Shown in pieces: positions 6,565 to 15,144 of a DNA stretch of 16,232 nucleotides. Under the pieces are notes generated by a model, which was not told the DNA's origin, searched no databases, and was given only the letters and a program-made list of their open reading frames with translations. The DNA is taken from the NCBI GenBank assembly GCA_015487405.1, contig WFPV01000042.1, forward strand, positions 1 through 16,232, given 5' to 3'. Source of the DNA: Aquifex sp. GTDB lineage: Bacteria > Aquificota > Aquificia > Aquificales > Aquificaceae. Each line of letters opens with the position of its first letter. Position 1 is the first letter of the stretch. A program made the translations under genes and the position numbers.

Positions 6565-9500
6565 ATGGAAGGAAAAGCATTTATAGAAAAAATAGTGGTG
6601 GAGGGGTTCAAGTCCTACGGAACCAAGAAGAGAGAAATCCTTTTAGGTGAAGGATTTATAGGAATAGTAGGACCTAACGGTGCAGGAAAATCAAACATAG
6701 GTGATGCTATATCGTTTGCACTCGCCCTCAGTACTGCAAGAGCTTTAAGGGCTAAGAACCTTTCTCACCTCATATTCTCCAAAAACGGGAAGAAGGCGGA
6801 ACACGCTTACGTGGAGATTCACTTCAAAAACCTCGGAGCCTTTCCCGTGGATAGCGACTCCGTAATCATTTCCCGGAAAGTGACAAAAGAAGGGAGGAGT
6901 ACCTTCAAAATAAACGGAACACCTGTAAGAGAAAGGGATCTTAAGGACTTCCTTGCAAAGGCAGGAATATACGAAAATGCTTACAACGTTGTTTATCAAG
7001 GAGACATAGTAAAGTTCCTCAAAATGACTCCTACGGAAAGAAGGAAGATAATAGAGGAAGTTGCAGGAATAGGTGAATACGAAAGAAAAAAGGAAAAAGC
7101 CCTCGAGGACCTTGCAGAAGTAGAGTTAAAAATAAAAGAGATAAAGCTAATTCTGGATGAGATAAACTTCCAGCTCGAAAGACTCAAACAAGAAGCGGAA
7201 AGATTACGAAAATTTAAAACTCTTAAAGAGGAAATTAAAAAAGTAGAAAAAGCAATCCTTTTAAAAGAAGAAGAAAAACTTATTTTGGAAAAACAAAAAA
7301 TAGAAAAAAACCTGCAAACCTTAAAAAACCAACTTGTACAAATTCAAGACGAAATTTCTCAAAAAGAATCTTTCCTTCAGAAAAAAGAGAATAAATTAAA
7401 AGAGATAAACGAGACTATAATTCCCTATAAAGAAAAGATAGGAAAGTTTTTAGGGGAAATAGAACTGTACGGTAAAGAGATAAAAGAGAAAGAGGGAGAG
7501 CTAAAGGAAGCCCTACAAAGAAAGGAAAACCTTATCGAACTGTTAGAAAACCTACAAAAGGACCTGAAGGCTCTTAATGAAGAAATCCAACAGCTCGATA
7601 GCTTATTCTCGAAGAAAAAAAAGGAGTATGAAAACTTAAAGAGACTGGAAGAAGAAAAGTTGAAGGAACTTGAAAAAGAAGAAGAGAAATTAAAAGTAAC
7701 CCTTGAAGAGGTCAAGAAACTTGAAGAGGAAAAAAAATTACTATCTGAAAGGTTGGAAAATATAAAAAATAAAAAAACACAGTTGGAGATTTCCTTAAAA
7801 GAGTTAAAGCTAAAAATAGAGAAAGAAGAAGAAAATCTAAAAAAGCTCGAAGAAGAAATCCGGAGAAGAAAAGAGGAATTTAAAAGTAAGGAAGAAGAAC
7901 TGAAAAAGTTAAAAACTATAAAATCCGTTGAAGAAAAAGAATTAAAAAGAATTAATGAGGAGCTGAGAATTTATGAAAACAGACTAAAGGAAATAAGGAA
8001 AGAGCTTGAAGAAATCATAAAGGAAAAAGGAATATTGGAAGATAAAGTAAAAAGTTCTTCTGAAATATTAGAAGCCTTTTATGATATCCCCGGAGTTCAC
8101 GGAACCGTAGCCCAGCTCATAAAGGTAAAAGACCCGAACCACATCCAAGCTATAGAAGTTGCTGGAGGAGGAAGGTTAAAGTACATAGTTGTTGAAAATG
8201 AAAACGTAGCAAAGGAGTGTATAGAGAAAGCAAAAAAGCTTAATCTTGGTAGGTTTAGCTTTATACCTCTAAACCGTGTAAGGGTTGAAGAAAAACCTCT
8301 GAGGTATCCCCGTGTAAGGGGTGCTGTAGATTTCGCCATAAACCTCGTAGAATACGACCCCAAATATGAAAAGGCAGTAAAGTTCGTTTTTGGAGACACC
8401 TTAATCGTTGAAGACTTCGAAAGTGCAAAGCTTATAGGTATAGGCACTTACCGAATGGTTACCCTTGAAGGTGAACTTTTCGAAAAAACAGGAATAATAA
8501 GTGGAGGGAACGTAAAAAGTTCCGGTGAACTAGGAAGCAAGTATTACGAAGAGATGCTCCGGGAACTTGAACAAAAAGAATCAAAACTCAAAGATGAAGA
8601 GGAAAGAATATCCAAGAAAATAAGAGACCTAAGAAACCTTTCTACGGAAAAGTTCGCCCTCCTAAAGGTGTTGGACAAAAAAATTAACGAACTTCTCCAG
8701 CAAAACCCTGAAGAAGAGGAAAAAAGACTTTTCAAAAGACTGGAAAAAGCTAAAGAATATATTGAGCATCTCCAACAAAAAGAGAAGGAAGTTATTAAAG
8801 AGTTAGAAAGTGTAAAAGAGGAAGAGGACTATATAAAGGCAAAGCTGGAAAATCTTAAGCTGAAGGAATCAGACGTTTCCAGATACTACTCCGGTGTCGG
8901 ATTAGAGGAAAAGAGAAGGGAGTATAGCAGGGTAAGAAAGAAAGTTAATGAACTTTACAACGCATTTAAGGAACTTGAAAATAAACTGAATAAGAAGCGT
9001 TACGAAGCAGAGTACCTTCAAAAGGAGATATCGGACAAGGAAAAAGAACTCTCTTACCTTACCGAAAGAATAGAGATACTAAAGAAGGAAATAAATGAAA
9101 AGAAGGAAAAGATAGCAGAATTGAAAGAAGAAGTTAAAAGAACAGAAGGAAGCGTTTACTCCCTCTTTAAAGAAAAAGAAACACTTGAAGAAGAAATAAC
9201 AGGATTAAAAGCAGAGCTCGGCTCCCTAAAAATCAAAGAAGAGGAACTTAAAGAACAAATCAACAATTTAGAAAAACACCTCATTAGTGTAGAAGACAAA
9301 TTAAAAAACTTAAAAGAACAGCTGGAAAATTACAGGGATGTAACAGTAGAGTTCCGAGAGGTCAGCGTTTCGAAGCTCAAAGAAAAACTTCAGCTTTTAC
9401 AGGAACAGCTAAAAGGAGTGGGTAACGTAAATTTTGCTGCGGAAGACGATTACAGAAGAGAGCTCGAAAGGTATGAAGAATACAGACAAAAACAGGAGAA

Positions 9501-10035
9501 ATTAAAGGAGGAAAGTAAAGCAATAAGGGAAATGATTGAAGAAATAGAAAAAAAGAAAAAGAAAGTATTTATGGAAGCTTATTCAGCTATAAATAAAAGT
9601 CTTAAGAAGATTTTTTCATTCTTATCTCCCGGAGGGAAGGCACAACTTTTATTGGAAAACGAAGAAGACCCCTTCAGCGGAGGAGTGTACCTTACGGTAA
9701 AGCCCAGAGGAAAAGATGTACAGTACTTGGAAGCTATGTCTGGTGGCGAGAAGACTCTGGCAGCCCTTTCCTTAATATTCGCAATTCAGGAATATAAACC
9801 CTCACCCTTTTACTACTTCGACGAAGTTGATGCCCACCTTGATGAAGTAAATGCAAAAAAAGTAGGAGAACTTATTAGAGAAAAAGCAAAGGAAGCTCAA
9901 TTTATAGTAGTTACTTTAAGAGAGATTGTAGCATCTTTCGCCGATAGGATTATCGCTGTAACCGCAAGAGGCGGCATATCAGAAACTTTTATGTTGGAGA
10001 ATAAAGCCCTTGAGGAAATACTGGAAAAAACTTAA
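6565..10035 (+). CDS. smc: Chromosome segregation/condensation protein SMC
   Basis: This 1156-residue protein has the full SMC layout. The N-terminal ATPase half contains Walker A GPNGAGKSN (36-44) and the Q-loop Gln145. A long Lys/Glu-rich coiled coil runs from about 165 to 500. The hinge domain is about 505-665, with GVHGTVAQLIKV from 510 and the glycine-rich SGGN at 646-649. The returning coiled coil is about 665-985, and the C-terminal half carries the signature SGGEK (1059-1063) and Walker B FYYFDEVD with D1086/E1087. It works as a dimer that folds chromosomal DNA using ATP, normally with ScpA and ScpB, whose genes are not adjacent. The ATG at 6565 is the only start compatible with the conserved N-terminus (KIVVEGFKSYG) and lacks a Shine-Dalgarno. 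It lies 21 nt behind the tRNA. Its stop shares TTAA with the convergent sulfur-carrier gene. Confidence 0.96.
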   Translation: MEGKAFIEKIVVEGFKSYGTKKREILLGEGFIGIVGPNGAGKSNIGDAISFALALSTARALRAKNLSHLIFSKNGKKAEHAYVEIHFKNLGAFPVDSDSVIISRKVTKEGRSTFKINGTPVRERDLKDFLAKAGIYENAYNVVYQGDIVKFLKMTPTERRKIIEEVAGIGEYERKKEKALEDLAEVELKIKEIKLILDEINFQLERLKQEAERLRKFKTLKEEIKKVEKAILLKEEEKLILEKQKIEKNLQTLKNQLVQIQDEISQKESFLQKKENKLKEINETIIPYKEKIGKFLGEIELYGKEIKEKEGELKEALQRKENLIELLENLQKDLKALNEEIQQLDSLFSKKKKEYENLKRLEEEKLKELEKEEEKLKVTLEEVKKLEEEKKLLSERLENIKNKKTQLEISLKELKLKIEKEEENLKKLEEEIRRRKEEFKSKEEELKKLKTIKSVEEKELKRINEELRIYENRLKEIRKELEEIIKEKGILEDKVKSSSEILEAFYDIPGVHGTVAQLIKVKDPNHIQAIEVAGGGRLKYIVVENENVAKECIEKAKKLNLGRFSFIPLNRVRVEEKPLRYPRVRGAVDFAINLVEYDPKYEKAVKFVFGDTLIVEDFESAKLIGIGTYRMVTLEGELFEKTGIISGGNVKSSGELGSKYYEEMLRELEQKESKLKDEEERISKKIRDLRNLSTEKFALLKVLDKKINELLQQNPEEEEKRLFKRLEKAKEYIEHLQQKEKEVIKELESVKEEEDYIKAKLENLKLKESDVSRYYSGVGLEEKRREYSRVRKKVNELYNAFKELENKLNKKRYEAEYLQKEISDKEKELSYLTERIEILKKEINEKKEKIAELKEEVKRTEGSVYSLFKEKETLEEEITGLKAELGSLKIKEEELKEQINNLEKHLISVEDKLKNLKEQLENYRDVTVEFREVSVSKLKEKLQLLQEQLKGVGNVNFAAEDDYRRELERYEEYRQKQEKLKEESKAIREMIEEIEKKKKKVFMEAYSAINKSLKKIFSFLSPGGKAQLLLENEEDPFSGGVYLTVKPRGKDVQYLEAMSGGEKTLAALSLIFAIQEYKPSPFYYFDEVDAHLDEVNAKKVGELIREKAKEAQFIVVTLREIVASFADRIIAVTARGGISETFMLENKALEEILEKT

Positions 10036-10307
10036 CCCCCGGCTATAGCTGGGACTATGGAGAGGACGTCTCCGTCCTTTAGCTCCGTATCAAGCCCCTT
10101 GAGGAACCTTATATCTTCATCGTTTAAGTAAAGGTTTACAAAGCGCCTGAGTTCTCCGTTTTCATCTATGAGCCTTTCTTTAAAACCTGGAAACTGTTCT
10201 TCCAGTTTCTCTATAGCTTCCCTTATGTTCTTTGCTTCTACCTCTACCTCTCCCTGACCGTTGGTAAGCCTTCTTAAAGGGGTAGGTATCCTTACGATAA
10301 TTGCCAT
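10032..10307 (-). CDS. MoaD/ThiS-type ubiquitin-like sulfur carrier protein, CysO-like
   Basis: This 91-residue protein ends in ...VPAIAGG. The C-terminal Gly-Gly is the site that an E1-like enzyme adenylates and converts to a thiocarboxylate in sulfur carriers. The body is a small beta-grasp fold: IIVRIPTPLRRLTNGQ (3-18), a helix at 27-38, RRFVNLYLNDEDIRFL (54-69) and LKDGDVLSIVPAIAGG. This reads closer to actinobacterial CysO (cysteine synthesis) than to classical MoaD (molybdopterin), so a role in cysteine or another sulfur transfer is plausible but unproven. The ATG at 10307-10305 is chosen because GGAGG lies 7 nt upstream. The reading frame stays open further upstream, but that part runs antisense into the next gene's signal peptide and is not protein-like. 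No partner enzyme is adjacent. Its stop shares TTAA with the smc stop. Confidence 0.85.
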   Translation of the reverse strand: MAIIVRIPTPLRRLTNGQGEVEVEAKNIREAIEKLEEQFPGFKERLIDENGELRRFVNLYLNDEDIRFLKGLDTELKDGDVLSIVPAIAGG

Positions 10308-10314
10308 CTCCTTA

Positions 10315-10319
10315 CCTCC
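10315..10319 (-). promoter_or_regulatory. Ribosome binding site that fixes the sulfur-carrier start
   Basis: GGAGG on the minus strand lies 7 nt before the ATG at 10307-10305. It supports the 91-residue form over a 180-residue reading that continues upstream without its own ribosome site. Confidence 0.8.
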
Positions 10320-10480
10320 GTTTAAGATTTTAAAAGAACTTTCGGAATTTTTAAAAGAAATTAGATAAATATTATATTCTAAATTGCTTATATAAACTGC
10401 AGTTAAGGTGTCATAAGAGAAAACTAAAAAATTCTCAATTTTCAAGAAGTTTAAATAAAACTTGAAAGAGTTTTTAAAAA
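10320..10480. promoter_or_regulatory. Divergent intergenic region between the sulfur-carrier gene and the fadL-like gene
   Basis: This is a very A+T-rich gap. A minus-strand TATAAT (10376-10371) is a good -10 for the sulfur carrier. On the plus strand TATAAA at 10391-10396 is a possible -10 for the porin gene. The -35 elements are weak for both. In the porin leader, AAGTTT (10447-10452) and AAACTT (10458-10463) can form a short stem just before the ribosome site. All assignments are by eye. Confidence 0.35.
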
Positions 10481-10494
10481 GGGAGGTGCAAAAA

Positions 10495-11814
10495 ATGAAA
10501 AAGAAATTAGCAGTTTTAGGTTCTCTTTTAGCTTTAGCTCCACTTGCCCTGGCTACAAATGGAGATAACCTCATAGGAATTGGTCCCGCATCAAGAGGAA
10601 TGGGTGGAATCGGAACGGGTATGCCAGTAGGTCCAATAGACTCTATATTCAGAAACCCTGGATGGTTGCCTTACTACAATACTAAGAAATTCTTCGTAAG
10701 CTTTGGTGGAATTCTGTTTATGCCTACGGTGAGGGTGAGTTCAAGTGGTTATATTCAAAATAACGCAGGAGACACACCAATACCGGTTTCAACAAATGGT
10801 AGAGTAAAAAGTAGGGCCGATATGTTTTTAGTTCCTGAAGTAGGTATAGTCCACAAGATTAATAAAAGATTGGCTGTAGGTATTGGAGCATTTGGTGTAT
10901 CGGGTATGGGAGTAGATTTTAGAGATAAAAATCCTGTATTAGCAAATATGCATACAACATTCCAGTTCATGAGACTTACTCCTGCAATAGCTTACAAAAT
11001 CAATAAAATAATTTCAGTAGGTGTTGCTCTTCATATAGCTTGGGGTTCTCTTGATATGGGAGCTGAACTATGTGCAGATTCGCCTGCGGATACGGACCCT
11101 ATACCTGAAGCTAATAATTGTTGGAACGCATCTGGAGGTCAATCACAAGACTTCGGTATAGGAGCAAGCATAGGTATAGCTTTAAACTTCGGAGACTTTA
11201 TCTATGGAGGTCTCTACTATCAAACGCCTGTATCAATGAAGTATAAAAATGTGTTCAATTCCGATAACGATATGATAGACCCTAACAATCGTTATGAAGA
11301 CTTAAAGCTTCAACAACCTCAAGAAGTAGCATTTGGTGTGGGTGTAAAACCTTTAGAAAACTTGAAACTGGGGCTTGACATTAGATGGATAGATTGGTCC
11401 GGAACAAATGGATACGGAGATTTTGATTGGGAGAACCAGTGGGTATTCGCAGTGGGTGTAGAGTACACTCCCATTGATAACTTAGCCCTTAGGGCAGGTT
11501 GGAATTATGGAAAATCTCCTATAAGGAGTAAAGATAATTTGCCGGTAAATGACCAAAACAATATTCCCGATTTAGCAGCTCCTTTTTCTACCTATAGTAT
11601 CTATTGGTTCAACCTTGTTGGTTTCCCTGCAATTGCTGAACATCACCTAACTTTAGGTCTTAACTGGAAAGTAACTCCGAACTTTGATATAGACTTATCT
11701 TACGTTTATGCACTTTCAAATACTGAAACCGCTACTGCAATTGGAGGAGCTGCAGAAGTCTCTGCCAAAATGTATCAACACTCTATTGGTATAGGTCTCA
11801 ATTGGTCTTTCTGA
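10495..11814 (+). CDS. FadL/OmpP1/TodX-family outer-membrane transport protein
   Basis: This 439-residue protein has a classic Sec signal peptide: MKKK, a hydrophobic core LAVLGSLLALAPLALA, and likely cleavage after ALA at residue 20. The mature start TNGDNLIGIGPASRGMGGIGTG matches the N-terminal hatch motif of the FadL/OmpP1 family. The rest is Gly/aromatic-rich alternating beta-strand sequence, and it ends in Phe (GIGLNWSF), the usual signal for barrel insertion by BAM. Family members carry hydrophobic compounds such as long-chain fatty acids or hydrocarbons across the outer membrane; the substrate here is unknown. The ATG at 10495 is preferred because GGGAGGTG precedes it by 7 nt and the signal peptide begins there. 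An in-frame TTG at 10462 would put the ribosome site inside the gene. The last 17 nt overlap bioF on the other strand. Confidence 0.87.
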   Translation: MKKKLAVLGSLLALAPLALATNGDNLIGIGPASRGMGGIGTGMPVGPIDSIFRNPGWLPYYNTKKFFVSFGGILFMPTVRVSSSGYIQNNAGDTPIPVSTNGRVKSRADMFLVPEVGIVHKINKRLAVGIGAFGVSGMGVDFRDKNPVLANMHTTFQFMRLTPAIAYKINKIISVGVALHIAWGSLDMGAELCADSPADTDPIPEANNCWNASGGQSQDFGIGASIGIALNFGDFIYGGLYYQTPVSMKYKNVFNSDNDMIDPNNRYEDLKLQQPQEVAFGVGVKPLENLKLGLDIRWIDWSGTNGYGDFDWENQWVFAVGVEYTPIDNLALRAGWNYGKSPIRSKDNLPVNDQNNIPDLAAPFSTYSIYWFNLVGFPAIAEHHLTLGLNWKVTPNFDIDLSYVYALSNTETATAIGGAAEVSAKMYQHSIGIGLNWSF

Positions 11815-12952
11815 GGTTCTTTCCTTTCTTTTTTATTACCTTTCTTAACTTTTCTTTTAAAAATTCTAAATCTTCATCTGTATAATTTAAAGAAGCTGTT
11901 AATCTCAACCTTGCCTGCCCCTTTGGAACTGTCGGATATCTTATACCTTGGATAAATATTCCCTCTTTAAACAAATTTTTAGAAATTTTTAGAGCTTTTT
12001 CCTCAGAATAAACCATTATAGGCAATATAGGTGTTTTAAAATACTTAAAATCTAAATTTAAGCCTCCAAGAATTGCGAGCAATTTTTCTTCAGTATCTCT
12101 TAATTTTCTTATCAAAGCTTTCCCTTCCATTTTTATTATCTCAATAGATTTTATAAGACCGCCGCATATATGCGGCGGTAATGAAGTGGAAAAAATTAAA
12201 CTCCTCGCTTTATTTACAAGGTATTCTGTCAAGACTTTAGAGCCACATACGAAAGCCCCATAACCTCCCAAGGCTTTTGATAGTGTTCCCATAACCACTA
12301 CAAAATCTTTATGTTTTAAACCAAAGTGCTCGAGTCCTCCTTTCCCCGTTTCTCCTATTACACCAGTGGCGTGAGCTTCATCGATGTAAAGCATGCAATC
12401 GTAAGTTTCACAAATTTTATATAGCCTTTTGAGGTCAGCTATATCTCCGTCCATACTAAACACTGTATCCGTAACTATTAAACACCTCTTGTATTTTTTC
12501 CTATTCTGGGATAAAAATTCCTCAAGAGCTTCATAATCTTTGTGTTTAAACACATACTTCTGTGCTTTTGAAAGCCTTACACCGTCAATTATAGAGGCGT
12601 GATTTAGCTCATCACTTAAAATTAAGTCTCCTTCACCTACTAATGAGGGAATTGTTCCAACATTTGCAAGAAATCCAGAGCCAAAAAGAACACAGGAAGG
12701 GACATTTTTAAAATCTGCTAAGGTTTCCTCTAGTTCCTTATGGTATTTCGTATAACCCGAAACCAACTGAGAAGCTCCTGACCCAAGACCCGATTCTTTT
12801 AAAATTCTCACGCTAGTCTCTATTACCTTAGGATGTTTTCTAAGCCCTAAGTAGTCGTTTGAACAAAAATCTTTTATTCCTTCTATAAGTATTCTCTTCC
12901 TAAATAAACTTTTTTTTTCTATCCTTTTAAGTTCTTCTTCAATCCACTTCAT
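11798..12952 (-). CDS. bioF: 8-amino-7-oxononanoate synthase (biotin synthesis)
   Basis: This 384-residue PLP-dependent alpha-oxoamine synthase condenses pimeloyl-thioester with alanine to give KAPA, the first committed ring-precursor step of biotin synthesis. Motifs include FCSNDYLGL (29-37), GSGASQLVSGYTKYHKELE (57-75), SDELNHASI with His118, DEAHATGVIG (191-200, Asp191 binding the PLP nitrogen) and the Schiff-base lysine K226 in GTLSKALGGYG. The related glycine C-acetyltransferase (Kbl) has the same fold, so BioF is favoured by resemblance but not proved. The ATG overlaps the TGA stop of the PBP1A gene (ATGA), so translation is probably coupled. The C-terminal KKKGKNLRKTN tail is encoded in the overlap with the porin gene. 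Codons for LPPHICGGL contain a 22-bp perfect palindrome. Confidence 0.87.
   Translation of the reverse strand: MKWIEEELKRIEKKSLFRKRILIEGIKDFCSNDYLGLRKHPKVIETSVRILKESGLGSGASQLVSGYTKYHKELEETLADFKNVPSCVLFGSGFLANVGTIPSLVGEGDLILSDELNHASIIDGVRLSKAQKYVFKHKDYEALEEFLSQNRKKYKRCLIVTDTVFSMDGDIADLKRLYKICETYDCMLYIDEAHATGVIGETGKGGLEHFGLKHKDFVVVMGTLSKALGGYGAFVCGSKVLTEYLVNKARSLIFSTSLPPHICGGLIKSIEIIKMEGKALIRKLRDTEEKLLAILGGLNLDFKYFKTPILPIMVYSEEKALKISKNLFKEGIFIQGIRYPTVPKGQARLRLTASLNYTDEDLEFLKEKLRKVIKKKGKNLRKTN
12158..12179. repeat. 22-bp perfect palindrome inside bioF
   Basis: ACCGCCGCATA (12158-12168) is followed without a spacer by its exact reverse complement (12169-12179). It is a strikingly G+C-rich island in an A+T-rich gene and falls in codons for LPPHICGG. 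A purpose is not evident. Confidence 0.9.
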
Positions 12953-15132
12953 TTTAATCCGATTATTACATTTAGATCTGAACAGGTTATATCGGGTTCT
13001 GTCCCTTTAACAAAAACCATATTTACTCCTTCACAAGTTTCATCCGCTTTAACGAGTTCCTCCAAATTTATAGGAACAATAATGTTTTCAGGAGGTAGTG
13101 GAAAATCTCTATTTGGATAGTATTTTAATGCAAACTTCATGTAATCAATCCATATAGGTAAAGCGGCTCTTGAGCCTGCCATTCCTTTACCTAAGGACAT
13201 CTTTACGTCGTAACCTACCCACACGCCAGTAACGAGGTCGGGAGAAAACCCTACAAACCATGCGTCTTGATAATCGTTAGTAGTTCCAGTTTTTCCTGCC
13301 ACTATGCGATCCATATTCCTTGCTCTTACGCCTGTTCCTTCAAGGACAACAGCCCTAAGCATATCTACTAATACGCGTGTTTCGGGAGCAGGTAAAACCT
13401 CTTTACACTTGGGGCTGTTTTTTTCTAATACCTTTCCGTCCGGTGCAACTATCTTCTTTATAAAAAAAGGCTTGCATTTAACTCCCATATTTGCAAAAAC
13501 TTGGTATGCAGAAGTTAACTTAAGAGGAGTTACTTCAACTGTTCCAAGAGCTAAAGAATAGTAAGGTTTGAGGTTATCAAGTCCAACCTTTTTTCCAACA
13601 TCTAAGACGATGCCAAATCCTATTTTATCTAAAAGATTAACCGCAGCGGTATTTATACTGTGAGCAAGTGCGTATCTAAGAGTAATTCTTCCGTAGGTTT
13701 TTCTATCGTAATTTTTGGGCGTCCAGTATTCCCCCTTGGAAGGGTCATAATATTCCTTAGGAGAGGCATCTATTATTGATATCTGGGTCATGCCCTTGAG
13801 CAATGCCCCCATATATATAACTGGCTTTATAGCAGAGCCGGGTTGCCTGTAAGCTCTCGTAGCTCTATTAAACTGGGAGTAACTGTAGCTTCTTCCCCCA
13901 ACTATAGCTTTTATTTCACCAGTTTTTACATCGATACTAACGATAGCACCTTCCAAGTCTGGAATTATTTCTACTTTATTTCTTCCCAAATATCTAACAA
14001 ATATGTATTTATGTCCTGCTATACTCAAATCTTTTATCTCTCCTTGCAATTTTTTTCCGTGAATTTCCACTGTCATTATGTCGTTTTTATAAGAAACTAT
14101 CTTGGCTACGTAAACATTGCCTCTTGTAAGCTTTTTTAGTTCTTTCTCTTTCTCGTAAGCTTTTTCCATATCCTCTTCACTCTCAGGGAGGAAAGGAATG
14201 CCTATTCTTTTCGCAAGATTATTTAGGCCTTCTTTTAAACTTTCCTGAGCATGTTTTTGAAAGTCTAAATTTATAGTCGTGTAAATTTTTAGGTTTCCTT
14301 TGTAACCGAGCTCTCCGTATTTCCTAAATACATATTCTTTGACCATATCTAAGAAGTAGTCCGAAAATTTATACTTATTTTCCTTCTTAACATTGAGTGG
14401 AGAATTTACAGCACGCTCGTATTCTTCTTGAGAGATGTAACCGTCTTCTAACATTCTCTTTAGAACGTAATTTCTCCTCTTTAGAGCTCTTTCTGGATGG
14501 TAGAAAGGATTGTATTTTGCTGGAGCTTTGGGTAAAGCGGCAAGAAGTGCTGCTTCTTCAAGGTTTAATTCCCATACATGTTTTCCAAAGTATGTTCGTG
14601 CAGCTGCTTCAACACCGTAGGCACCACTCCCGAGGTAAATTTGGTTAAGATATAACTCAAGAATTTTCTCCTTTGGAAAGGTTCTTTCTATCTTTATAGC
14701 TAAAAGAGCTTCCTTTATCTTCCTTTCAATAGTTCTCTGTGGACTTAAAAATAAATTCTTTGCAAGTTGCTGAGTTATGGTGCTTCCACCCTGAACTATT
14801 CTTCCTGCTTTGTAATTCACTATCGCAGCACGAATTATTGAAATGGGGTCCACTCCTGGATGTCTCCAGAAGTTCTGGTCTTCAGTGGCAATGAAAGCAT
14901 TTATCACGTTTGGAGGAATCTTTTCAAGGGGAACGTAAAATCTCCGCTGAACTCCTATGCTACCGTAATACCTTCCCTTTTCATCGTAAACCTTTGAAGC
15001 TTGAGGAGGAGACCAGTGTTCTAAAAGCTTCGGGTCTGGTAATTTTGTATATAAGTAATAAAGAACTCCTAAACCTATCCCTCCTAGTGCAATAAATACT
15101 GTAAATAGCACAATAATTAGTTTCTTAACCAT
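12949..15132 (-). CDS. mrcA: Class A penicillin-binding protein 1A (bifunctional peptidoglycan synthase)
   Basis: This 727-residue inner-membrane protein has its bulk in the periplasm. A signal-anchor helix is at about 5-28. The GT51 glycosyltransferase domain (about 45-240) has IATEDQNFWRHPGVD with catalytic Glu84, then GGSTITQQLAKNLFL, RKIKEALLAIKIE and LELYLNQIYLGSGAYGVEAAA. The linker (about 300-390) has an OB-like stretch. The transpeptidase domain carries Ser433 in S433-x-x-K436, S492-I-N494 and K614-T-G, the three active-site motifs that bind beta-lactams. All catalytic residues are intact, so it should polymerise and crosslink glycan strands. The ATG at 15132-15130 has no Shine-Dalgarno and follows a promoter-like sequence closely. 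Its TGA overlaps the bioF ATG. Confidence 0.95.
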   Translation of the reverse strand: MVKKLIIVLFTVFIALGGIGLGVLYYLYTKLPDPKLLEHWSPPQASKVYDEKGRYYGSIGVQRRFYVPLEKIPPNVINAFIATEDQNFWRHPGVDPISIIRAAIVNYKAGRIVQGGSTITQQLAKNLFLSPQRTIERKIKEALLAIKIERTFPKEKILELYLNQIYLGSGAYGVEAAARTYFGKHVWELNLEEAALLAALPKAPAKYNPFYHPERALKRRNYVLKRMLEDGYISQEEYERAVNSPLNVKKENKYKFSDYFLDMVKEYVFRKYGELGYKGNLKIYTTINLDFQKHAQESLKEGLNNLAKRIGIPFLPESEEDMEKAYEKEKELKKLTRGNVYVAKIVSYKNDIMTVEIHGKKLQGEIKDLSIAGHKYIFVRYLGRNKVEIIPDLEGAIVSIDVKTGEIKAIVGGRSYSYSQFNRATRAYRQPGSAIKPVIYMGALLKGMTQISIIDASPKEYYDPSKGEYWTPKNYDRKTYGRITLRYALAHSINTAAVNLLDKIGFGIVLDVGKKVGLDNLKPYYSLALGTVEVTPLKLTSAYQVFANMGVKCKPFFIKKIVAPDGKVLEKNSPKCKEVLPAPETRVLVDMLRAVVLEGTGVRARNMDRIVAGKTGTTNDYQDAWFVGFSPDLVTGVWVGYDVKMSLGKGMAGSRAALPIWIDYMKFALKYYPNRDFPLPPENIIVPINLEELVKADETCEGVNMVFVKGTEPDITCSDLNVIIGLK

Positions 15133-15144
15133 AAGAATTAAAGT

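Noticed and set aside
7425..7715. Long Ser/Phe-rich open frames antisense to smc and similar ones elsewhere
   Set aside because: They are mirror images of Lys/Glu-rich coiled-coil codons, lack ribosome sites and have no protein-like pattern.
10462..10494. TTG start for the porin gene 11 codons upstream
   Set aside because: It would place the GGGAGGTG ribosome site within the coding sequence and spoil the signal peptide.
10308..10574. N-terminal extension of the sulfur-carrier reading frame to about 180 residues
   Set aside because: The extra part is antisense to the porin signal peptide, has low-complexity Phe/Lys/Asn composition and no ribosome site. The real start is marked by GGAGG before 10307.
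13843..14139. A 98-codon plus-strand frame within the PBP1A gene
   Set aside because: It is antisense to intact transpeptidase coding sequence with conserved S433-x-x-K436 and is not protein-like.
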